This document shows positions 42,099-50,895 of a DNA stretch of 64,000 bases, one piece after another (the first letter of the stretch is position 1; every line of letters starts with the position of its first letter). The stretch lies in NCBI GenBank assembly GCA_017451645.1, contig JAFTNZ010000007.1:1-64000 (forward strand), in the 5' to 3' direction. The position numbers and the translations under genes were made by a program. A model generated the notes under the pieces. The model saw only the letters and a list, made by a program, of their open reading frames with translations, was not told the DNA's origin and searched no databases. Origin of the DNA: Bacteroidaceae bacterium. Its GTDB lineage: Bacteria > Bacteroidota > Bacteroidia > Bacteroidales > Bacteroidaceae.

Positions 42099-42944
42099 AT
42101 GACTATGAAGAAAATTTTGATGATATTTTTAATTGGTATTATAGGTACTCATCCTATTTCTACACATTCACAGGAGTTACGTAAATCTCTTGATGATTAT
42201 ATCAAGAAAGGTTCGGCATGGATTGATGTGCGTGTGAAAACCGGTGGTTATGGTGTCTATGGAGAATACACTCCAGGTGATACGTATAGTGTTGAACTCA
42301 ATTATATCACAGGAGATACCTTAATAGGAGAAAGCATATACCAAAGAGTCAACACCAGAACTTGGAAAAGTAGTTGTTCCTATGATTGGTTTGACATGAA
42401 AGATCTTTATTTTATCCAAACTGACAGTTCGAATTGTATGTGGACTAGGTATCGGAATGAAGAAGAAAATATCTTTCTTATAGACTTTAGTAGGAATTTT
42501 GAAATAGGCGACACTATAAATAATCGCGATGGATATCTGAAACATGTCATTTCGAAAGTAGATACCATCACTTTCATGGATGGCAGCAAAGGGCTTATTG
42601 CTAACAATGAATATATATATGGCATAGGGCATTGTTATTGTTCTCCTGTCGCGCCGGAGGAAGAAGGTATTGAAGATGGTCGGTCATGGGTATTTCTCGC
42701 CTTCATCCGTGATGGTGAGTTCTTATATGTCAGAGATCATCTGAAAGAAATCCTCAACAACGACGGTTTTGTGGAGCGTGTAATGAAAAGTTTCAAGAAA
42801 GATGCCGACCACATCCTTCCGTCCACTTTCGACGACCGCACGGATACCGATGCCCCCATCTACAACCTGACCGGACGCAGACTTAATAGCGTTCCCGAAA
42901 AGGGTGTTTATATCCAAGGGGGAAAGAAAAGGGTGGTGAAATAG
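42099..42944 (+). CDS. Cassette paralogue 1, secreted, 281 aa
   Basis: Family not recognised. A signal peptide (K-K-I-L-M-I-F-L-I-G-I-I-G) is followed by a beta-rich centre and the shared end D-A-D-H-I-L-P, T-D-T-D-A-P-I-Y-N-L-T-G-R-R-L and G-V-Y-I-Q-G-G-K-K-R-V-V-K, which resembles the short sorting tails of Bacteroidales type IX cargo. Conserved inner motif: I-D/S-K-V-D-T-I-T-F then G-L-I-A-N-N-E-Y-I-Y-G. It starts 3 nt after the protease and is the most divergent of three tandem relatives. The stop is TAG, followed in frame by the 30-codon tail. Confidence 0.7.
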   Translation: MTMKKILMIFLIGIIGTHPISTHSQELRKSLDDYIKKGSAWIDVRVKTGGYGVYGEYTPGDTYSVELNYITGDTLIGESIYQRVNTRTWKSSCSYDWFDMKDLYFIQTDSSNCMWTRYRNEEENIFLIDFSRNFEIGDTINNRDGYLKHVISKVDTITFMDGSKGLIANNEYIYGIGHCYCSPVAPEEEGIEDGRSWVFLAFIRDGEFLYVRDHLKEILNNDGFVERVMKSFKKDADHILPSTFDDRTDTDAPIYNLTGRRLNSVPEKGVYIQGGKKRVVK

Positions 42945-43037
42945 CTGACGAAGAAGCTCGTTCTTGATGCGAGAAATAACGTTACCCTTTCGGGAGGATT
43001 TACGGTAGAGAAGGGTGCTACGTTGGAAATAAAATAA
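42945..43037 (+). repeat. Post-stop coathanger tail, copy 1
   Basis: Directly after TAG, the same frame stays open for 30 codons (L-T-K-K-L-V-L-D-A-R then N-N-V-T-L-S-G-G-F-T-V-E and G-A-T-L-E-I-K) to TAA at 43035. It matches the end of the C25 protease. It would be translated only by readthrough. Confidence 0.75.
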
Positions 43038-43050
43038 AAAAAGGTGTATT

Positions 43051-43884
43051 ATGAAAAGACTATTGATTATATTCACTATATTTTGTGCAAGCAATATCAC
43101 ATTGCTTGCACAAAAGGACTCCATTATTACCGACTTTTTAGAAGAGGGAACAGCATGGGTAGAGGTTCGTCCTTCTTATTATTTCTTTCATGCTTTAAAA
43201 CAAAATGATATATCTGGTGCACAAGCAGAAATAACATATTATTATATTACAAGTGACACCATCGTACGAGGTGTAAAATATTGGAATTTGGCTTGTAAAG
43301 TATTATACAATCATCATTTGGATGTTTCCTATGGGGGAGTTGATTATGCCTACATTGGTTTGAATGATGAAGGAGTACTGAGAGAGAAGTTCTTTTTTAA
43401 TGCCAAAGACACTTCACATATTCTGTATGATTTTGGTAAACAATATAATATAGGGAATAGAATCAGGTATGCCCAAAGGGGAGATTATAATACTCTGTCG
43501 GAATGTACGGTAGAAAAAATTGATACAATAACGTTTCTAAATGGGATAAAAGGACTTATCGCCAATGATGAGTATATTTATGGATTAGGGCATAAAAGCC
43601 ATCCTTTCTATTGGGCCTTTGTTGTTGATGACGGAAATGAAGGTTTTGACATTAGCCGTTTTTTATGTCTCTTCTATCGTGGTGAAATCATCCTCCAAGA
43701 TGATGAACTGATGGAACAGATAAAGAAAAGTATCGGTATGGATGCCGACCACATCCTTCCACCCACTTTCAACAATCGCACGGATACCGATGCCCCCATC
43801 TACGACCTGACCGGGCGCAGGTTAAAGAGTGCTCCCGAGAAGGGAATCTACATCCAAGGAGGGAAGAAACGGGTGGTGAAATAG
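43051..43884 (+). CDS. Cassette paralogue 2, secreted, 277 aa
   Basis: Family not recognised. The first 35 codons (K-R-L-L-I-I-F-T-I-F-C-A-S-N-I-T-L-L-A-Q-K-D) are almost identical to paralogue 3, as are the last 65 (D-D-E-L-M-E-Q-I-K-K-S-I-G-M-D-A-D-H and G-I-Y-I-Q-G-G-K-K-R-V-V-K). The centre differs strongly, keeping only scattered motifs such as T-I-V-R-G-V-K-Y-W, I-D-T-I-T-F and L-I-A-N-D-E-Y-I-Y-G-L-G-H-K-S-H-P. Signal peptide and type IX-like end indicate a secreted product. Stop is TAG, with the in-frame tail behind it. Confidence 0.72.
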   Translation: MKRLLIIFTIFCASNITLLAQKDSIITDFLEEGTAWVEVRPSYYFFHALKQNDISGAQAEITYYYITSDTIVRGVKYWNLACKVLYNHHLDVSYGGVDYAYIGLNDEGVLREKFFFNAKDTSHILYDFGKQYNIGNRIRYAQRGDYNTLSECTVEKIDTITFLNGIKGLIANDEYIYGLGHKSHPFYWAFVVDDGNEGFDISRFLCLFYRGEIILQDDELMEQIKKSIGMDADHILPPTFNNRTDTDAPIYDLTGRRLKSAPEKGIYIQGGKKRVVK

Positions 43885-43977
43885 CTGACGAAGAAGCTCG
43901 TTCTTGATGCGAGAAATAACGTTACCCTTTCGGGAGGATTTACGGTAGAGAAGGGTGCTACGTTGGAAATAAAATAA
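43885..43977 (+). repeat. Post-stop coathanger tail, copy 2
   Basis: Identical by eye to 42945-43037, at an offset of exactly 940 bp. The identity continues through the spacer into the start of the next gene (to about 44092). Confidence 0.8.
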
Positions 43978-43990
43978 AAAAAGGTGTATT

Positions 43991-44806
43991 ATGAAAAGAC
44001 TATTGGTTATATTCACTATATTTTGTGCAAGCAATGTGATATTGCTTGCACAAAAGGACTCCATTATTACCGACTTTTTAGAAGAGGGAACAGCTTTTGT
44101 AGAAGTGTGGCTACTCTATGATGATAAATCATTTAGCGGGAAAAGAGTTCAAAAGATTTTTCTCAATGAAATTGAAAAAGATACAATAATAAACGATACA
44201 AAGTATTGGGCTGTATCAATCAGAAGTTGGTCTGATTATGATTTTGATTCGTGCTATAAATCTACAGATTACTATTATCTTGCAATGAAAGAAAATGGTA
44301 AATTACAGGTATTGTATCATAATGCAGTTTCTCCAACAGTTCTCTATAATTTAGGAGAAAAAGGATTTACTATGGGAAACAATATAGTTTATCTAAATCA
44401 AAACAATGAATACTCACAGGAAACTGTCACACAAATAGATACCATCATATTAAATGGAGGATATAGGGCGATTATTGCAAATGAAGAATTCATCTACGGA
44501 TTAGGACATAAATCACATCCTTTATTTTGGTCTGATGAGGATTGGAATCCAGAATTAGAAAGCTATCATAGTTTAAATCGATTCCTCTGTCTCTTCTATC
44601 GTGGTGAAATCATCCTCCAAGATGATGAACTGATGGAACAGATAAAGAAAAGTATCGGTATGGATGCTGACCACATCCTTCCACCCACTTTCAATGATTG
44701 CACGGATACCGATGCCCCCATCTACGACCTGACCGGACGCAGACTTAATAGCGTTCCTGAAAAGGGTGTTTATATTCAAGGAGGAAAGAAACGGGTGGTG
44801 GAATAG
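43991..44806 (+). CDS. Cassette paralogue 3, secreted, 271 aa
   Basis: Same plan as paralogue 2: near-identical signal peptide and first 35 codons, divergent centre (W-L-L-Y-D-D-K-S-F-S-G-K-R-V-Q-K against R-P-S-Y-Y-F-F-H in paralogue 2), then L-I/I-A-N-E-E-F-I-Y-G-L-G-H-K-S-H-P and the shared end G-V-Y-I-Q-G-G-K-K-R-V-V-E. The 3' end is closer to paralogue 1 in places (R-R-L-N-S-V-P-E-K-G), a mosaic that suggests gene conversion between copies. The TAG stop and in-frame tail follow. Function unknown; probably surface or secreted. Confidence 0.72.
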   Translation: MKRLLVIFTIFCASNVILLAQKDSIITDFLEEGTAFVEVWLLYDDKSFSGKRVQKIFLNEIEKDTIINDTKYWAVSIRSWSDYDFDSCYKSTDYYYLAMKENGKLQVLYHNAVSPTVLYNLGEKGFTMGNNIVYLNQNNEYSQETVTQIDTIILNGGYRAIIANEEFIYGLGHKSHPLFWSDEDWNPELESYHSLNRFLCLFYRGEIILQDDELMEQIKKSIGMDADHILPPTFNDCTDTDAPIYDLTGRRLNSVPEKGVYIQGGKKRVVE

Positions 44807-44899
44807 CTGACGAAGAAGCTCGTTCTTGATGCAAGAGATAATGTAACTCTTTCAGGAGGATTTACGGTAGAGAAGGGTGCTACGTTGGAAATAAAATAA
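44807..44899 (+). repeat. Post-stop coathanger tail, copy 3
   Basis: Third copy, with several synonymous or near-synonymous changes from the other two (for example GATAATGTAACTCTTTCAGG), yet still open to TAA at 44897. Confidence 0.72.
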
Positions 44900-45389
44900 T
44901 TCAAGTTTCGCAAGTAGAAACCGAACACTCCTCCACCGCAAGCCCACAGGTTATTTGGGGCGGCGGTCCCCCTCGGACTCCGTCGCTAAAGCTCCCCGAT
45001 TGCTGTGCCAGCTCGCAATCGCTATAAACAGAGGAGGAGCTCGGGAGCACAAACGGAAGAATGGTAACGGTAACTCAGTGGGGCACCCCAAAAGACACAG
45101 ATTACCTGACACCTCACCACAAACGGCAGCAGAAAAAGAAACAGACATCCCCACTACCCTACCACAAACAGCAGACTGGTGAGCAACCAGAACTCTCCCT
45201 CTGTTTATAGAGGGAGTACCCCGAAGGGGGGAGGGAGTTCAGAAAAAATCACTTGCAAAGTTGGGTCAAACTGATGCACTTTGTTTTTCACACATCACTA
45301 AAAGGTTATAAAACATAATGAAGAACATACTGATAGAAAAGATTTATTCACTATCTTTGCGTCTTCAATCAACCAAATAGAGACAAGAA
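44900..45389. other. Non-coding region with intergenic repeats, upstream of topB
   Basis: About 490 bases without a credible gene. At 44955-45060 there is GC-rich, low-information sequence (CGGACTCCGTCGCTAAAGCTC). At 45189-45240 are nested inverted arms (CTCCCTC and GAGGGAG; ACCCCGAAGGGG) of a kind that I recall as dispersed intergenic sequence in Bacteroides. The topB promoter is at the right end. Confidence 0.5.
45352..45359 (+). promoter_or_regulatory. -7 box of topB
   Basis: TATCTTTG, 30 nt upstream of the topB ATG. No TTG at the standard distance. Confidence 0.45.
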
Positions 45390-47450
45390 ATGATAGTTTG
45401 TATTGCCGAAAAACCCAGCGTGGCCAAAGACATTGCCGACGTGCTGGGAGCCAGAAACCGCCACGAGGGATACATCGAGGGTAACGGTTATCAGGTGACA
45501 TGGACCTTCGGCCACCTCTGTACACTGAAAGAACCGCACGAATATACTCCGGCATGGAAAAGCTGGAGTTTGGGCAGTCTGCCCATGATTCCACCGCGCT
45601 TCGGCATCAAACTGATAGCGGATACGGGTATCGAGAAACAATTCAATATCATCCAACGGCTGATGCAACAGGCCGACGAAATCATCAATTGCGGCGATGC
45701 CGGCCAGGAGGGTGAACTGATACAGCGATGGGTCATGCAGAAAGCCGGAGCCAAATGCCCCGTCAAACGGTTGTGGATATCATCGCTCACCGAAGAGTCC
45801 ATCCGGGAGGGATTTGCCCACCTGATGGACCAGTCGGAAAAACAATCGCTCTATGAGGCCGGACTGAGCCGGGCTATCGGCGACTGGCTGCTGGGGATGA
45901 ATGCCACCCGACTCTATACGCTGAAGTACGGGCAAAACCGGCAGGTGCTCTCCATCGGACGGGTGCAGACCCCTACATTGGCCCTCATTGTGAACCGCCA
46001 ACTGGAGATTGAGAACTTCAAACCGGAGCCTTATTGGGAACTGAAAACCGTCTATAGGGAAACAACTTTCTCGGCCACCAAAGGAAAATTCACCTCCAAA
46101 GAGGAGGGTATGGATTTTCTGGAAAAGGTGAAGAATGCCCCCTTCACCGTCACGAACGTCGCTGAAAAGAAGGGGACAGAAGCCCCTCCACGACTCTTCG
46201 ACCTGACTTCACTGCAAGTGGCCTGCAACAAAAAGTTCGGCTATTCGGCAGACGACACCCTGCGCATCATACAGTCGCTCTACGAAAAGAAGTTCACCAC
46301 CTATCCGCGCGTAGATACCACTTTCTTGAGCGACGACATATACCCCAAGTGTCCGGCCATACTGAAAGGGCTGCGCGACTATGAAGCCCTGACGGCTCCA
46401 CTGGAGGGAAAGAAACTGAATAAGAGCAAAAAGGTGTTCGATTCGTCGAAAGTGACCGACCACCATGCCATCATCCCCACGGGAGTACCTCCACAAAACC
46501 TCACCGACATGGAACGCCGGGTGTTCGATCTGGTGGCACGCCATTTCATTGCCATATTCTACCCAGACTGCCGTTTCTCTACCACTACAGTGCTGGGGGA
46601 TGTGGAAAAGATCGAGTTCAAGGTGACAGGCAAACTGATTACTGACCCCGGATGGCGGACAGTCTTCGGACAACCCTCCAACACAGAGAAAAGCGAAGAG
46701 GGGAAAACCGACGATGAGGAGCGGACACTACCCCTCTTCACCGTAGGCGAAAGCGGACCGCACCTGCCCGACTTGGGAGAGAAATGGACACAACCACCCA
46801 AACCCTACACCGAAGCCACTCTGCTACGTGCCATGGAAACAGCCGGCAAACTGGTAGATAACGATGAGCTGCGAGATGCACTGAAAGAGAATGGCATAGG
46901 GCGGCCCTCCACCCGGGCTGCCATCATTGAGACCCTCTTCAAGCGAAGGTATATACGCAAGGAACGAAAGAACCTGATAGCAACACCTACGGGGGTGGAG
47001 TTGATACAGTTGATTCATGAAGACTTGCTGAAATCGGCTGAGCTGACAGGTCTATGGGAAAAGAAACTGCGTGAGATAGAACGCCGCAACTACGATGTAC
47101 GCACCTTCATCGACGAACTGAAACAGATGGTGGGAGACATTGTACACGAAGTGCTGAGCGACAACTCCAACCGGCGCATCACCGTGACAGAACTCCCCTC
47201 GCCTGCCGAGGAGATAAAGGCCAAAGCTGCCGGGAAAAAGGCACGGAAAGCGCAAACCGACGGGGCAAAGAAGAGTGGCTCCGGCAGGAAAAAGAAAGAG
47301 GCTGCAGCGGCATCTGCCACCACAGCCCCCCAACATAGCATTGAAGGCCAACCGTGTCCGCTCTGCGGAAAAGGTGTCATCCTACGGGGAAAAACCGCCT
47401 TCGGATGTTCAGAGTGGCGCAACGGTTGCACATTCAGAAAACCTTTCTGA
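45390..47450 (+). CDS. topB: DNA topoisomerase III
   Basis: 686 residues. Toprim domain at the N-terminus (M-I-V-C-I-A-E-K-P-S-V-A-K, then C-G-D-A-G-Q-E-G-E-L). Type IA core with active-site Tyr305 in T-T-Y-P-R-V-D-T, preceded by S-I-G-R-V-Q-T-P-T. The C-terminus has a Lys/Ala-rich linker and one zinc-finger-like module (C-P-L-C-G-K-G-V and F-G-C-S-E-W-R-N-G-C). The enzyme decatenates DNA through single-strand passage. It converges with the phosphate transporter gene with only 7 nt between the stops. Confidence 0.93.
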   Translation: MIVCIAEKPSVAKDIADVLGARNRHEGYIEGNGYQVTWTFGHLCTLKEPHEYTPAWKSWSLGSLPMIPPRFGIKLIADTGIEKQFNIIQRLMQQADEIINCGDAGQEGELIQRWVMQKAGAKCPVKRLWISSLTEESIREGFAHLMDQSEKQSLYEAGLSRAIGDWLLGMNATRLYTLKYGQNRQVLSIGRVQTPTLALIVNRQLEIENFKPEPYWELKTVYRETTFSATKGKFTSKEEGMDFLEKVKNAPFTVTNVAEKKGTEAPPRLFDLTSLQVACNKKFGYSADDTLRIIQSLYEKKFTTYPRVDTTFLSDDIYPKCPAILKGLRDYEALTAPLEGKKLNKSKKVFDSSKVTDHHAIIPTGVPPQNLTDMERRVFDLVARHFIAIFYPDCRFSTTTVLGDVEKIEFKVTGKLITDPGWRTVFGQPSNTEKSEEGKTDDEERTLPLFTVGESGPHLPDLGEKWTQPPKPYTEATLLRAMETAGKLVDNDELRDALKENGIGRPSTRAAIIETLFKRRYIRKERKNLIATPTGVELIQLIHEDLLKSAELTGLWEKKLREIERRNYDVRTFIDELKQMVGDIVHEVLSDNSNRRITVTELPSPAEEIKAKAAGKKARKAQTDGAKKSGSGRKKKEAAAASATTAPQHSIEGQPCPLCGKGVILRGKTAFGCSEWRNGCTFRKPF

Positions 47451-47457
47451 CCAACAG

Positions 47458-49710
47458 CTATCGGGCCACTCCCTGAAACTTGCCGTTGGCACGAAGGATG
47501 TGACGCAACGAGCTGGCCAGCTCCTCCGACTCCTGCAGGAGGTTGAGATAGACAAGGGAGACCTCGATGCTGCCGGCTTCATTCTGATGCACCCGGTCGA
47601 ACAAGGCACGGCGCAAGCTCGAGAATTCACGTTTGAGGTCGCTGCACTCCTGACGGATGTGGTCGAACTCATCGTAGATACCGGTAGCAATGGCACTCTC
47701 GGCACGGCCCATCAGCACCAACAGGGTGTCGCGCAGCGGAAGGAATTCCTTGATACATACTGCAGGCAACGGCTGGAAATGGTTGTCCACATGCTCCAGA
47801 CAGGGTTCGCCCATCCGCTTGAGGCAGTAGAGCATCTGGGCACTGCTGTTGCTTCCCAGGTGGAACCATGTATTCTTCTCCATAGCCAGCGTACGGTCTA
47901 TCTTACGGATACCTATCAGTTCACGACGGCGCATACGCTTGTGCTTCTTCCGTTCTTCCTCGACTTTGGACAACGACTTGCGCAACATACGCAGGTTCTC
48001 TTCTATCAGTCCGTCCGTTATCCCCTTGTAGTTGCTCACCACAAACTCAATACCACCACTCAGGTTCTGCTTTACATGACGGCTCAACAGTTGCCATGCT
48101 TCTTCCTTGTCGCGGGTGTTCTGCAGACGCTTGAAAAGGTCGTCATCGGCCAGTTCTTGCTGTTTCTTCCGATAGGCAATGTTGCTGCGCACCAACAGGA
48201 AGACGGCCAAAGCTATCATGGCTGCCATAGCGATGAATCCTCCGTAGTACATCACAAGCACCACCAGCGCTGCAAGCACAAAGGCCACACCGGCAGTGAG
48301 GAACCATCCACCAATCACACTGAGCATGCCGGTGATACGGAACACAGCGCTTTCGCGGCTCCAGGCACGGTCGGCCAATGAAGTACCCATGGCCACCATG
48401 AAGGTAACGTAAGTGGTGGAAAGCGGCAGTTTCAACGATGTGCCCAAAGCTATAAGCAGACCTGCCAACACCAGATTGACCGAAGCCCGGACAAGGTCGA
48501 AGGCGGCACCATCGGCCATGATGGCTTCATCCCGATTGAAGCGTCCGTTAATCCATGTACGTACATTCTGGGGCACCAACTTGACCACAGCTGCTACTCC
48601 ATTGGTGGTAGAACGGACAATGCTACGGGCCACCGCTGATGAGCCGAACATCTCTTCCCCTTCGTCCTGACGGCTGAGGTTGACCGAAGTCTTGATGACA
48701 TTCTGAGCCTTCTTGCTGGTGGCCAGCGATACGACCATGATAAGGCCGGCACCTATAAGAAACACTATCGGGGTCTTGGCCGAACTGTTAAGAGAATCCA
48801 TCAAAAAACCTTCTGCATTGCCCTGACCATTGACAACATAATCGAGATAAGCATCATATCCGGCCAAAGGTACACCGATGAAGTTCACCAAGTCGTTGCC
48901 GGCAAAAGCCATGGCCAAAGCAAAAGTGCCTAACAGTACTATGATTTTGAAGACATTCACCTTGCACCAATGCAGAATCTGCATCAGTATGGTAAAGCCT
49001 ATGAAGCAATATCCCACAATCGCCAATGTGTGCTCGTTTACCCATGCCTTGTTCTCTGAAGTCATGAAAGAAGAGTCCTTCAACCCCTTGATGAGCATAA
49101 AATAGATGATGGCCGTAGCTGCTATACCACCAAACAGACCAATGGTCCACTTCAGACGCGGTTTGTAGTTGAAGGTGAAGATGATGCGCGAGAGCCACTG
49201 GACCAACGTTCCGAAGAAGAAGGCTATGGCCACACTAAGGAAAATACCGAAAATGACGGAGAGTGCCTTCTCTGTGTTCAACAAATCATCAAAGCCAAGC
49301 ATACCGGTTTCGTCGGCAGCCAGTTTGAGTATGGCCAAGACGAATGTACCTCCCAACAGTTCGAACACCATCGACACGGTGGTGGAGGTGGGCATACCCA
49401 AGGTGTTGAACACATCGAGCAACACCACATCGGTCACCATCACAGCCAAAAATATACACATGATGTCATAGAAGTAGAACTGTTCGGGGCGGAAGATACC
49501 ATGACGGGCAATGTCCATCATGCCGTTGCTCATGGCCGCCCCACAGAACACGCCGATAGCGGCTATGGCAATAATGGTCTTCACTTTGGCGGCTTTGGCA
49601 CCTACCGCCGAATTCAAGAAATTGACTGCATCGTTGCTTACCCCCACGCTGAGGTCGAAGACGGCAAGTACAAACAGAAAAACAATGATTCCAAAATAGA
49701 CTGTTTCCAT
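47458..49710 (-). CDS. PiT-type inorganic phosphate transporter with PhoU-like tail
   Basis: 750 residues. The N-terminal PHO4 signature F-D-L-S-V-G-V-S-N-D-A-V-N-F and a second G-N-D-L-V-N-F-I-G-V-P-L-A-G flank a bundle of about ten to twelve membrane helices that extends to about residue 520. The last 200 residues are soluble and helical (R-D-K-E-E-A-W-Q-L-L and following), resembling a PhoU-type regulatory domain fused to the carrier. It should import phosphate with a cation. The fused layout is common in Bacteroidetes. Confidence 0.88.
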   Translation of the reverse strand: METVYFGIIVFLFVLAVFDLSVGVSNDAVNFLNSAVGAKAAKVKTIIAIAAIGVFCGAAMSNGMMDIARHGIFRPEQFYFYDIMCIFLAVMVTDVVLLDVFNTLGMPTSTTVSMVFELLGGTFVLAILKLAADETGMLGFDDLLNTEKALSVIFGIFLSVAIAFFFGTLVQWLSRIIFTFNYKPRLKWTIGLFGGIAATAIIYFMLIKGLKDSSFMTSENKAWVNEHTLAIVGYCFIGFTILMQILHWCKVNVFKIIVLLGTFALAMAFAGNDLVNFIGVPLAGYDAYLDYVVNGQGNAEGFLMDSLNSSAKTPIVFLIGAGLIMVVSLATSKKAQNVIKTSVNLSRQDEGEEMFGSSAVARSIVRSTTNGVAAVVKLVPQNVRTWINGRFNRDEAIMADGAAFDLVRASVNLVLAGLLIALGTSLKLPLSTTYVTFMVAMGTSLADRAWSRESAVFRITGMLSVIGGWFLTAGVAFVLAALVVLVMYYGGFIAMAAMIALAVFLLVRSNIAYRKKQQELADDDLFKRLQNTRDKEEAWQLLSRHVKQNLSGGIEFVVSNYKGITDGLIEENLRMLRKSLSKVEEERKKHKRMRRRELIGIRKIDRTLAMEKNTWFHLGSNSSAQMLYCLKRMGEPCLEHVDNHFQPLPAVCIKEFLPLRDTLLVLMGRAESAIATGIYDEFDHIRQECSDLKREFSSLRRALFDRVHQNEAGSIEVSLVYLNLLQESEELASSLRHILRANGKFQGVAR

Positions 49711-49742
49711 ACGGTTTTTTGGGTTTTACAAAATTTCGTTTG

Positions 49743-49750
49743 CAAAGATA
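49743..49750 (-). promoter_or_regulatory. -7 box of the phosphate transporter
   Basis: TATCTTTG on the minus strand, 33 nt upstream of the start; -33 box unclear. Confidence 0.45.
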
Positions 49751-49853
49751 CGACAGTCCTATTATAGGATTATTACAAAAATGTTACAAAAATATTACAG
49801 ACAACCTTTTCGCCCAAATTGCCCGTTTTCCCCTACCTGAAATAAGAAAAAAT

Positions 49854-49886
49854 CCCCTACCTGAACCGAAACTTTTCAGGTAGGGG
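49854..49886 (-). terminator. Rho-independent terminator of the DUF805 gene
   Basis: A perfect 11-bp stem (CCCCTACCTGA with TCAGGTAGGGG), then ATTTTTTC in the leftward direction, 37 nt beyond the DUF805 stop. Confidence 0.75.
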
Positions 49887-49922
49887 AAGATGTATGGGGA
49901 ATCTTTCTACTCCCTAAGCAGG

Positions 49923-50258
49923 TTATTCAATACCCTTCGGATTTGCACCATACTCGTTTGTGCCCGGTGTACTGTCCAAAATATAGAAGTAAATCAAAAT
50001 GAGGTTTACAACAGGAATCAATACAAGCAAAAACCACCAGCCACTACGACCGGTATCGTGCAGACGACGGACGCATACAGCAAGGCCAGGCAAGAACAAA
50101 GCCAAGCAGATAAGCCAGCCGAGCACCGGAATCCAGCCCAACAAGAGGCTGACCAAGAAATTGAACAATGCAAAGAACCAATACTCTGAGCGACGAGCGC
50201 GTCCCTCAAAAGTTGCATACTTGCCAAAGCATGCTTTAACAGCTTCTAAAAATCCCAT
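49923..50258 (-). CDS. DUF805 family membrane protein
   Basis: 111 residues. The family pattern is complete: F-E-G-R-A-R-R-S-E-Y-W-F-F near the N-terminus, three membrane helices (L-F-N-F-L-V-S-L-L-L-G-W, L-I-C-L-A-L-F-L-P-G-L-A, F-L-L-V-L-I-P-V-V-N-L-I-L), and V-R-R-L-H-D-T-G-R-S-G-W-W between them, ending with G-T-N-E-Y-G-A-N-P. No function is established for DUF805. Single gene with its own terminator. Confidence 0.88.
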   Translation of the reverse strand: MGFLEAVKACFGKYATFEGRARRSEYWFFALFNFLVSLLLGWIPVLGWLICLALFLPGLAVCVRRLHDTGRSGWWFLLVLIPVVNLILIYFYILDSTPGTNEYGANPKGIE

Positions 50259-50401
50259 AATTCGAATCGTATTTAGTTAAAAATTCATTTAATCGGTACA
50301 AAAATATAAAGAACGAACCATTTCTTTGCAAACTGGCTGTTAAATTTACTTAACCATAACGAATTATCAACGAACTTTCGAAGGAAACTTTTGGAAAGCA
50401 C

Positions 50402-50409
50402 TACCTTTG
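50402..50409 (+). promoter_or_regulatory. -7 box of the DUF2752 gene
   Basis: TACCTTTG, about 31 nt before the GTG start at 50440. TTTCG lies about 20 nt upstream as a weak -33 box. Confidence 0.45.
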
Positions 50410-50439
50410 CACCACATTTAAACAGCAATAATCCATCAC

Positions 50440-50805
50440 GTGCGCACGCGAACATTATATATTATGTTGACCGCTTCAGTTATCACAGTTCTGGCCCTCC
50501 CACTCGACGAGCGGTGGCTGCTTCCTTGTCCGCTCCATCGGCTGACAGGATGGCAATGTCCGCTGTGTGGCGGCCAACGCCTGATACGCAGCCTCTTGCA
50601 TGGCGATGTCGTATCTGCCTGGCACTACAATCCGGCATTGATGTGTGCCCTTCCGTTGCTCATCCTTTTGGGGGGGCGGTTGCTCTTTCCCGAGTTTGCA
50701 GCCAAACATCCACGGTGGACACTTGCCTGCATGTTCACCGGACGTGCCCTTCCGGTTTACCTCATTTTGGCTGTCATTTGGGGGATTGTGCGAAACATCC
50801 GGTAA
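50440..50805 (+). CDS. DUF2752 family membrane protein
   Basis: 121 residues from GTG 50440, which gives a basic N-terminus before the first helix; ATG 50464 is the alternative. The family mark C-P-L-H-R-L-T-G-W-Q-C-P-L-C-G-G-Q-R follows helix 1, and two more helices follow (A-L-P-L-L-I-L-L-G-G, P-V-Y-L-I-L-A-V-I-W-G-I-V). The paired cysteines may bind a metal or form a disulfide. Often found near DUF805-like or TM2 genes; function unknown. The 263-aa membrane gene lies 90 nt downstream with its own promoter. Confidence 0.8.
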   Translation: MRTRTLYIMLTASVITVLALPLDERWLLPCPLHRLTGWQCPLCGGQRLIRSLLHGDVVSAWHYNPALMCALPLLILLGGRLLFPEFAAKHPRWTLACMFTGRALPVYLILAVIWGIVRNIR

Positions 50806-50846
50806 AAAAAAATTCCCTCATCCTTCTCTATTTTATAAAATAATCT

Positions 50847-50854
50847 TAATTTTG
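50847..50854 (+). promoter_or_regulatory. -7 box of the 263-aa membrane gene
   Basis: TAATTTTG, about 42 nt upstream of ATG 50896. Confidence 0.45.
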
Positions 50855-50895
50855 CCGATTGAAACAATATTACTACAACTAAAGAAGAAAACATT

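Noticed and set aside
44955-45182. 75-aa frame on the plus strand
   Set aside because: It lies in low-information intergenic repeat sequence with no coding features.
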